29,206 nt of DNA from a virus. Where the stretch lies: IMG/VR virus record IMGVR_UViG_3300030419_008190, positions 1 to 29,206 of that record; one strand, 5' to 3'. The translations under genes and the position numbers were made by a program. Within the stretch, counting starts at the first letter, position 1. Each line of letters begins with the position of its first letter. Of this stretch, positions 23,496 through 29,206 are shown piece by piece. The notes beneath the pieces are model-generated. The model worked only from the letters and a program-made list of their open reading frames with translations. It was not told the DNA's origin and did not search any database.

Positions 23496-24542
23496 CTAAA
23501 AAAAGATATCGAAATCTTTATCCGAGTTTTCCGTGCTAACGCTTTTATGGCACGGGCAACCGGCGTAATTCCTCTTTTCGACCGCTTGACCTTCTTCGGC
23601 AGAAGGTAAATCGGCTAACTCAAGAGACGATTTCAATATATCACCAGATTCCTCTTCGGTCAAGACATAATATTCGAAAGGGAACTTGTAGGCGCAATGC
23701 CACATTGGATTTCCGTCTTTCTTTAGTTGACCGGGATGCTTGGCAAAACCGCACATTAATGGGCCTTTGAACCCTTCTCCTCTTTTAGGATGAGGCTGGT
23801 GGGCTGCAAAATTGTTTTTAGCTTCTTGTTCTGTGAAATTGTTTATTAATTTATAAACTTCAGCTAAGTAATACTCAAGCCCAAGGAGCTCCTCATCCGA
23901 GAACTCTACAGTTTGAGAAGCGGCTCTAGCGAACTTTAAAAAAAGGAACTCTACCAAACTCTTAGCTTTCTTATTCTTCTTTTTATTTGCTAGCGAATAT
24001 ATCATTGCCTGCAAATTCGTTTCTAATTCCTTTTCTGTAAATTTACTTTTAGAACTCTTGTAGTCTACAATTTTAAATTTGTTATTTTTAAATTCGATAG
24101 ATTTATCTATATATCCTAATACTCTATATTCTGGATCTTTATTTTCTAATAAAAACTCTTCTTCCCCTTTGATGCTCTTATGTCCTTGACCGAAAAAGTC
24201 ATAGTTAAAAGCATTAACTATCATTTTATCCATTAAGTCCATATGTTCAGAGTCTAAAAGATCAAAACCATGCTTTTCCCCTAAAGCCTTAGCATGCTTT
24301 TTGACTAGTCTGTATACAGACGGGCAGGCTTTTATTGTGCCAGCTAAGACTATCTCATCATAATGCTTCATCCTCATTTTATTGAGGATCATTTCCAAGA
24401 CTAAGTGACATATAGTGCCTCTTAATGCCCCTGTATTAGTCTTGTCAGGCAATTTTAGATGATACTTAGCCCAATATAGCCAAGAACAGCCTTGCAGGGT
24501 TTTAATTCTAGAAGCGGAGAGGGTTTTACTTTTTTTAGGCAT
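23496..24542 (-). CDS. Cas4/RecB-like PD-(D/E)XK exonuclease
   Basis: 348 residues. LSASRIKTLQGCSWLYWAKYHL at the start (Cys19) and GTICHLVLE (His46) are the N-terminal motifs of RecB/Cas4-type nucleases. The active site is GYIDKS (Asp146) with IVDYKS (Asp160, Lys162), then Gln178 and Tyr182 in QAMIY. C-terminal cysteines (Cys264, Cys283, then Cys329 and Cys331) with HCAYKFPFEYY suggest a metal or iron-sulfur site as in Cas4/AddB, but the spacing is not standard. The last residues, DKDFDIFF, are an acidic, aromatic-tipped tail like an SSB or clamp-binding tip. The likely role is end resection or recombination in phage replication. It sits one base before the PHP gene and three bases after the primase. 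Confidence 0.88.
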   Translation of the reverse strand: MPKKSKTLSASRIKTLQGCSWLYWAKYHLKLPDKTNTGALRGTICHLVLEMILNKMRMKHYDEIVLAGTIKACPSVYRLVKKHAKALGEKHGFDLLDSEHMDLMDKMIVNAFNYDFFGQGHKSIKGEEEFLLENKDPEYRVLGYIDKSIEFKNNKFKIVDYKSSKSKFTEKELETNLQAMIYSLANKKKNKKAKSLVEFLFLKFARAASQTVEFSDEELLGLEYYLAEVYKLINNFTEQEAKNNFAAHQPHPKRGEGFKGPLMCGFAKHPGQLKKDGNPMWHCAYKFPFEYYVLTEEESGDILKSSLELADLPSAEEGQAVEKRNYAGCPCHKSVSTENSDKDFDIFF

Positions 24543-24545
24543 AGT

Positions 24546-25445
24546 TTAACGAGTTTCAAAAAACTCTTGGATTTCCTTAGTGCTCATTTCTCCAAAATCG
24601 TTTTTAGGAGGTAGAAAGACTTTCGATTGATTAAAAGAAAAGTATTTATCTAGTCTTTTTTTCAGTTTAGTGGCAGCTTTATTACCTGCTTGACTTTCGT
24701 CATTATTTAAAGATATTTTTATTTCAGTAGGGTTTAGCTTTATTAACGTATTTAAAACAGATATACTGGCATCTAAACCGAAAAGAACTATAGTATTTTT
24801 TACCCCCGCATTCCAAAGAGAAAGCATATCTCCGACGCTTTCAATTAGTATAACTTTCTTTAGTTTAACTAAAATATCATGATTGAATTGTAGAGGGTAA
24901 ATCCAATTTGACTTTATCCCAATATGTTTCCATTTTACTCTTGTGTCTTCTGGAGCAAAAGTTCTTCCTGTGATTCCTATTAGTTGCTGATGTTTATTAA
25001 ACACGGGGAAAACATATCTATTTTTCATTTTCCCATTTAAAGATATTCCCCCTTGAAAAACGTTAATTGTTTCCGGGCTAATACCTCTGTTTACCCAATA
25101 AGAATGGTCTTTTATAAGATGGTCTAACTGCTCTTTTTTGAAAATCTTAACTTTATCCTTTGAGTCAGGAGACCTTTTTATCGTAGTTATGGGCGATGAC
25201 AGATTCTTATCTGCTAAGATTTTTTTAGCTTCGTTAGAGTTGATGTTTAAAGTAACTTTTACTAACTCCTCTAACCTACCACCTATCCTCTCTTTAAAAT
25301 CGTACCATCTTCCGTCTGACTTGCTTATACAAAGAGAGCTATTATTGTCTCCACCTCTATAGACAGCATTAGTGCGGTACTCGTTGCCCCTGTCTAAAAG
25401 GTTTGTGTATCCTAAGTCGGTTAATATCTTTTCGAGGTCTTGCAT
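24546..25445 (-). CDS. DnaG-type primase with degenerate zinc domain
   Basis: 299 residues. The Toprim domain is clear: VILIESVGDMLSL with Glu202, LNNDESQAGNKAA with Asp249 (the first Asp of the usual DxD is Asn247), and PKNDFGEM. The RNA-polymerase-like N-domain is seen in YVFPVFNKHQQLIGITGR. The N-terminal 60 residues have the outline of the zinc-binding domain (SSLCISKSDGRWYDF, then GGRLEEL) but without the zinc cysteines and histidine, so template recognition may be unusual. It is half the length of bacterial DnaG and lacks a C-terminal helicase-binding domain. The ATG overlaps the helicase stop (TAATG), so helicase and primase are produced together. Confidence 0.85.
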   Translation of the reverse strand: MQDLEKILTDLGYTNLLDRGNEYRTNAVYRGGDNNSSLCISKSDGRWYDFKERIGGRLEELVKVTLNINSNEAKKILADKNLSSPITTIKRSPDSKDKVKIFKKEQLDHLIKDHSYWVNRGISPETINVFQGGISLNGKMKNRYVFPVFNKHQQLIGITGRTFAPEDTRVKWKHIGIKSNWIYPLQFNHDILVKLKKVILIESVGDMLSLWNAGVKNTIVLFGLDASISVLNTLIKLNPTEIKISLNNDESQAGNKAATKLKKRLDKYFSFNQSKVFLPPKNDFGEMSTKEIQEFFETR

Positions 25446-26941
25446 TATTCTAACAGCTCTTCCACTTCGTTATTTTCTTGTCCTACTTGTTCGTGATCAT
25501 TCGGAATAGCGTTATTAACGACATCTCTAAGCGATCCTCTGTCAGTAAGGTTAAAGTTCTCTACGTTGAAGTTCAAGTAGTTTATTGCCCAAGGCCCGTC
25601 AGAACCGTCCTCATTCCTTCGTCTGACTAAGTCTTGATGGCCTGTAGCGTCTCTTCCTTGATATCTTGTTTTTAAAGGTATTAGCTTATGAGTTCCGTAA
25701 GCTTGGCCATCTTGAGCCATCTCATCTTGAGTCTTCCTTCTGAATATAGCCACAAAACTTGCAAACCACTGCAATCTATCGGAGAGGGATATAGCGGAGC
25801 TATCATCTGTAACGTCGTTACCCCTTCTGCCTTGGTTTTCTCCAGATCTATTTAATTGAACTGCGGTAAAAATAGGAGATTTGGTTTCTTCTGATACTCT
25901 TTTGAGTTTGTCTACCTTGTCTCCTATGGCTTGATGCTCGGCCCAATTCTGCCCCATCTTTTCTCCAGTTAGTTTAACATAGTCGTAGCATATTAGACAC
26001 TTCTTTTCTCTGCCTACTTTAGAAAGATGCCATCTTCTTATAATTGAAGCTATTTGATCTACATTTTTATTAGCTACATGCTTATGATAGTATGGCCTGT
26101 TTTTAATAGTGCTCCAAGCTGCCCTAACTTTAGAAACCATATCCTCATTTCTCCTCCAATTACCTGTTTCAATATACCACAAAGGAACCCCCGTCATATT
26201 TGAAACCATTCTTAACTGAATTTCCAAAGTGCTCATTTCTGTATCGAGTATTAAACAAGGAGTATCGTTCCTTAACATAGTCTTATAAGCTATGTCATTT
26301 AAGAAAGTCGTCTTACCTTGACCCGGTCGAGAAGCTATGGCGTATAGGTTTGCTCCCCTAAGCCCTCCAAACATTGTGTTGAAAGTTGTATAAGGGGTCA
26401 ACAGCCCTGTATCATTATTTGGATTCTCTCCTAAGTCCTCAACTATCTCTTGCATGTCCTCAAAAAGATTTTTTGGGGCATCTTCTATATCATAGAGAGA
26501 TATGTTATCGTTATAAATTCTGTCTGCTTCGGCAACTATTTCATCTATTTGCTTATCTCCATTCTTTTTAACGAATGTAGACAAGTTGTTAGCGGATTCT
26601 ATAATCTCTCGCCGGATTCTCAGCTTAACTAATTCCTGAGCGGCATTTAAGGAAGCTTTTTCTGTAGCAGAAATATAAGAAATGTTTTCTATATAGTTGT
26701 GGATATCAATTTCCCCAACAAAAGATATACCCATATTATGAATTTTATGGGCTATGATAGTCTTGTCGACTTTATCGTCTTTAATACGAAGGTCCCTAAT
26801 TACGTTATAAATTACATAATTCTTGCTTTCGAAAAAATCATTTTCGGTTATGACGTGATCTATTTCCGAAAATAAATTCGGAAACTTCATTAATCCACTT
26901 AAAACTAGTCGCTCTACCGGGAGCGAATATGTATCAGACAT
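25445..26941 (-). CDS. dnaB: Replicative DNA helicase (DnaB-like)
   Basis: 498 residues, usual DnaB size. The N-terminal helical domain is recognised by LPVERLVLSGLMKFPNLF and ITENDFFESKNYVIYNVI. The RecA-like motor has Walker A SRPGQGKT at 204-211, a segment like motif H1a (TPCLILDTEMSTLEI), Walker B CLICYDYVKL, an SAISLSDRLQW region and the RYQGRDATGH arginine-finger region. It unwinds the duplex at the phage fork as a hexamer. A loader gene is not seen. The overlap with the primase and the 4-base gap from the acidic protein before it show one operon. Confidence 0.93.
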   Translation of the reverse strand: MSDTYSLPVERLVLSGLMKFPNLFSEIDHVITENDFFESKNYVIYNVIRDLRIKDDKVDKTIIAHKIHNMGISFVGEIDIHNYIENISYISATEKASLNAAQELVKLRIRREIIESANNLSTFVKKNGDKQIDEIVAEADRIYNDNISLYDIEDAPKNLFEDMQEIVEDLGENPNNDTGLLTPYTTFNTMFGGLRGANLYAIASRPGQGKTTFLNDIAYKTMLRNDTPCLILDTEMSTLEIQLRMVSNMTGVPLWYIETGNWRRNEDMVSKVRAAWSTIKNRPYYHKHVANKNVDQIASIIRRWHLSKVGREKKCLICYDYVKLTGEKMGQNWAEHQAIGDKVDKLKRVSEETKSPIFTAVQLNRSGENQGRRGNDVTDDSSAISLSDRLQWFASFVAIFRRKTQDEMAQDGQAYGTHKLIPLKTRYQGRDATGHQDLVRRRNEDGSDGPWAINYLNFNVENFNLTDRGSLRDVVNNAIPNDHEQVGQENNEVEELLE

Positions 26942-26945
26942 TACT

Positions 26946-27227
26946 TTACTCTTCTACGTCGTCTCTCCAAGACTCTTCTTCGGGAGGCTCATCCTCGCTA
27001 AATGATTCTTGAATCGATCCCATTGCTATTTCTTCATGTTGAATTTTACAAGCTTTAATGTAGCCTTCAGCATGAGAGATCAATGCTAATGTATGCATAT
27101 CTGAGTCAGAAGTGAAATAAACTTCGGGCGTCCCATTGGAGTTATAATTGAACAGCAGAAAACCTCCGTTAGAGCACTCGTTGATTTGATCCAACAGAGA
27201 CTTTGGGAATTTGAACTTTTCACTCAT
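26946..27227 (-). CDS. Small acidic protein of unknown function
   Basis: 93 residues, not recognised. The N-terminal 65 residues look folded (FPKSLLDQINECSNGGFLLF, then TPEVYFTSDSDMHTLAL). The last 20 residues are strongly acidic (DEPPEEESWRDDVEE) and unlikely to be structured. Position between the nuclease and the helicase suggests a replication accessory factor, and the tail could bind basic partners or mimic DNA. Only context supports this. The AGTGTAATTATTTG element overlaps the upstream stop codon and ends just before its ATG, so it could be expressed at a separate time. Confidence 0.65.
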   Translation of the reverse strand: MSEKFKFPKSLLDQINECSNGGFLLFNYNSNGTPEVYFTSDSDMHTLALISHAEGYIKACKIQHEEIAMGSIQESFSEDEPPEEESWRDDVEE

Positions 27228-27228
27228 A

Positions 27229-27242
27229 CAAATAATTACACT
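27229..27242 (-). promoter_or_regulatory. AGTGTAATTATTTG element before the small acidic gene
   Basis: Identical 14 bases to the element at 1206-1219. It includes the upstream gene's TAA stop and is followed by T and the ATG at 27227. If TGTAAT acts as a -10-like box, the transcript would start at or near the ATG, as at the two sigma-70-type promoters of this strand. Confidence 0.4.
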
Positions 27243-27655
27243 ATAAACACATTGAACTTATCTTCTAAAAAGTCGATAGATAATTGATCTACGTCTTTTT
27301 CCTCTAATTCTACTAACTTTATATCATTTAATTCAAGCCATTCCGTTTTTTCCCAATCCCTTTTCATTGATTGAAAAAACTTAATTCTTGAGTTTGAATG
27401 AAAAAATTTATTAAATTTAAAATGCTGCTGGCCATGAACTTCTATTGCTATCTTTTTAGTGAAGTTAATCAAGTCTACCCTAAGCCTAGTCCCGTAAACT
27501 GGGAACTCTTCGTAGACTACATGGCTCTTCCAGTATTCTTTAAAAAATTGTTTCGCTCTAAATTGTACCTTAGAAGCTGACTTGTCGTCCCACTTAATTC
27601 TATGTTTTTGTACATTTTTGTTAACTAGGCGACCATTTACGTTCAAGAGTCTCAT
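27236..27655 (-). CDS. Vsr/PD-(D/E)XK-type endonuclease
   Basis: 139 residues. The central part has the sequence of a small restriction-like nuclease fold: VVYEEFPVYGTRLRVDLINF (Glu49 or Glu50, Asp61), then KKIAIEVHGQQHF (Glu72, His74, His78) and KRDWEKTEWLELNDIKLVELE, where K-x-x-W and the last strand follow the pattern of Vsr-like and homing-type nucleases. Together with the ATGA overlap with the RecA-like gene, this makes a Holliday-junction or mismatch-type nuclease plausible in phage recombination. A mobile-element nuclease is less likely because it is coupled to its neighbours. The exact activity is not known. Confidence 0.72.
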   Translation of the reverse strand: MRLLNVNGRLVNKNVQKHRIKWDDKSASKVQFRAKQFFKEYWKSHVVYEEFPVYGTRLRVDLINFTKKIAIEVHGQQHFKFNKFFHSNSRIKFFQSMKRDWEKTEWLELNDIKLVELEEKDVDQLSIDFLEDKFNVFIV

Positions 27656-28812
27656 TCGTCAATTTCATTTTGGATTGAAGACAAAAGGTTCTTGAACATT
27701 TCTAAAAGAATATTTACGACTTCTGGGTTATTCTCCAGATATTCAAACAACTTATTTTCTCCGTGTATCTTTTCGGGGAAATCTATGCCGTTTTCTGTCA
27801 TTTTATTAATCAAGTCTTGAGAAGCGGTATACCAAGCTCCGCCTTTTTTAACGAAGCCCCAAGAGACCATTTGGTCTGTTACTTCTTTTTCCAGCCATAT
27901 ACTACTCCTGTTTTTTCTTCCTCTTTTAACTGGGTACTGTAGAGTATAGTCTGTCATTTCGTTAGGAGACTTTTTAACTTTTACTCTAACCCAGTGGCCT
28001 AATATTTTATTAGTATCTTTATTAGCTGGCTCTTTCTCTTTTTCTTTAATTAAATCTTTCTGCCAAGGCCTTTCGAATTCAAGAATCCAGTTTGCGAAAT
28101 GAAGCAAAGCGTTCCCTCCGGTAGCGGAAGTAGTCGTTTGCGTTATTTTTCCTTGGATTTCAATCTTAGCTCTCACTTGACTAATAAATACAGCCATGTG
28201 GCCTCTTCTTGCAAGTTGGTTTGCTACTTTTTTCAAAAAGACCGATGCGATCGTCGCTCCACTTGCTACTTGGTCAGCTTTGTCGAAAGGAGTGTCTTGG
28301 CTTTTTAAAGTTATTAGGCCATCAACTGAATCAATTATAAAAAGATACTTAACGTCTTCATGGTTGCTGACGACCAGCTTCTTCATTAACTCAAAAACAG
28401 TCTCGTAAATATTTGATTCGAAGACAAAACAATTGCCATTCTTCCATTCGCTTGGGTCGTTAACAAAATCAACTCCACATCTCTGCTTCATTTCTGGAGA
28501 CAACCGGCCTTCTGCTTTGACAAGCATAGCCCTACTATTGGGGACAGAAGATAGAAAATTTCTGCAAACTTCAAGCGCCTCAGAAGTTTTGCCTCCTTCG
28601 TTAATCCCACAGAACCTATGTAAGCCCGGGCCAAGTCCTCCTCCAGTAGCGATGTCTAGCATTAGACTTCCTGTCGAGACTTTGTAATCTACCTCTTCTT
28701 CGAAGTTGTGATGCTTATCTGCGTTTTCTTTATCATTTAAGAAATCTGAAAGAACTCTATTTATTGTAGCTCCTGATGATTCTTCTTTTTCAGCTTTAGG
28801 CCTTCTTCCCAT
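27652..28812 (-). CDS. RecA/UvsX-like recombinase
   Basis: 386 residues, close to RecA and UvsX. Walker A is FCGINEGGKTSEAL (GINEGGKT 69-76), the catalytic Glu region KAEGRLSP follows at 99-106, Walker B is YLFIIDSVDGL (Asp161), and the L2 DNA-binding region TTTSATGGNALLHFA at 226-240 is close to RecA's TTGGNAL. The C-terminal 130 residues (WVKVKVKKSPNE-like strand, then SIWLEKEVTDQMVSWGFVKK) are a RecA-type C-domain. It would coat ssDNA and drive strand invasion for recombination-dependent replication. The gene starts within the upstream gene and ends with an ATGA overlap to the nuclease gene. Confidence 0.9.
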   Translation of the reverse strand: MGRRPKAEKEESSGATINRVLSDFLNDKENADKHHNFEEEVDYKVSTGSLMLDIATGGGLGPGLHRFCGINEGGKTSEALEVCRNFLSSVPNSRAMLVKAEGRLSPEMKQRCGVDFVNDPSEWKNGNCFVFESNIYETVFELMKKLVVSNHEDVKYLFIIDSVDGLITLKSQDTPFDKADQVASGATIASVFLKKVANQLARRGHMAVFISQVRAKIEIQGKITQTTTSATGGNALLHFANWILEFERPWQKDLIKEKEKEPANKDTNKILGHWVRVKVKKSPNEMTDYTLQYPVKRGRKNRSSIWLEKEVTDQMVSWGFVKKGGAWYTASQDLINKMTENGIDFPEKIHGENKLFEYLENNPEVVNILLEMFKNLLSSIQNEIDE

Positions 28813-29206
28813 AATCTTTTTTTAAAAAATTTAAAATGCTTGTTGGTTTCGAGACTTTCTCGTCATTGAGAGACTCTCCTACCTTTTCGTCTTCCAGAAG
28901 ATATCGCTTGGGTTGGGGAAAGTCAAATAAAAAGGTCTTGTACTCTATCCTTTTTTCGGAAAGGAATTTCTTACCCTTGTCCCCAAGAAACCATATTAAA
29001 GACTTCAAATATTTACCTTTTTGAGCTTTTTGCTTAAGAAAAACCCAGAATTTTATATCTGGGTCCTTTTCAAGGATGGTTTTTGCAAATTTGATTTGCA
29101 GCTTCCAGAAGTTTTGAACCTCTTTACTTCGAGCAGGTTTAAGTGAATAGGGATCGACAAACGCAGATACTAGATACTGACAATGTTTGTGTTCTGGCTT
29201 AGCCAT
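28796..29206 (-). CDS. Unknown protein upstream of the recombinase
   Basis: 136 residues, not recognised. The frame begins with ATG exactly at the window's last base; a longer N-terminus is not visible. The sequence is basic with aromatic residues (VQNFWKLQIKFAKTILEKD, then IKFWVFLKQKAQKGKYLKSL) and ends in a charged tail (SKPTSILNFLKKDYGKKA). It has no enzyme motif. It overlaps the recombinase start by 17 bases, so it belongs to the replication operon, and a DNA-binding accessory function is possible but only by context. Confidence 0.6.
   Translation of the reverse strand: MAKPEHKHCQYLVSAFVDPYSLKPARSKEVQNFWKLQIKFAKTILEKDPDIKFWVFLKQKAQKGKYLKSLIWFLGDKGKKFLSEKRIEYKTFLFDFPQPKRYLLEDEKVGESLNDEKVSKPTSILNFLKKDYGKKA

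Overview
The window is part of the genome of a tailed double-stranded DNA phage (Caudoviricetes) with a fairly large genome and an AT-rich, densely packed gene order. The evidence is a terminase large subunit, a portal protein, a tail-tube-like protein, a collagen-like fibre, a phage-type sigma factor and a nearly complete phage replisome and recombination set. There are no rRNA or tRNA genes, insertion sequences or CRISPR arrays. The host cannot be named from this sequence. Gene content (own sigma factor, RecA/UvsX-like recombinase, PhoH, Pol III-type polymerase) suggests a lytic phage of a free-living bacterium. The first and last bases are start codons of genes on opposite strands, so what lies upstream of them is not visible.

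Layout. Bases 1-433 (+): a small membrane protein and a tiny zinc-ribbon protein. Bases 426-1195 (-): a thermonuclease-like protein and a miniature MscS-like membrane protein. A short divergent promoter region (1196-1245) separates these from the long plus-strand block. Bases 1246-14627 (+): PhoH-like ATPase, zinc-ribbon protein, sigma factor, an unknown helical protein, a C2H2 zinc finger-ERCC4 nuclease fusion, a 28-residue membrane microprotein, terminase large subunit, an FtsZ/tubulin-like GTPase, portal, a duplicated tail-tube-like protein and a repeat-rich fibre. Bases 14636-29206 (-), transcribed towards the first block: unknown protein, RecA-like recombinase, Vsr/PD-(D/E)XK-like nuclease, small acidic protein, DnaB-like helicase, primase, Cas4/RecB-like nuclease, then a Pol III core split over three genes (PHP remnant, DnaQ-like exonuclease, polymerase), a probable ssDNA-binding protein, two glycosyltransferase genes, a candidate ssDNA-annealing protein and two small proteins.

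How the genes work together. The minus-strand block is a coupled replication/recombination operon: most junctions overlap or are separated by 0-8 bases. Helicase, primase, Pol III core, proofreading exonuclease and a ssDNA-binding candidate would form the fork, and recombinase, annealing protein and nucleases would process ends. The plus-strand block carries late functions. Two kinds of promoter-like signal are seen. Two TTGACT-N16-TATAyT promoters with an extended -10 (TGA) on the minus strand sit so close to the start codons that the transcripts would be leaderless. A separate strand-matched AGTGTAA/AGTGTAT element occurs at seven gene junctions and is a candidate target of the phage sigma factor.

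Most unusual points: an FtsZ-like protein encoded between terminase and portal; a Pol III core split as PHP / exonuclease / polymerase in the domain order of Gram-positive PolC; a GT9 glycosyltransferase fold that seems to run across the junction of two overlapping genes; a classical C2H2 finger fused to an XPF-type nuclease beside the terminase; and an MscS-like protein reduced to the pore helix and beta domain.
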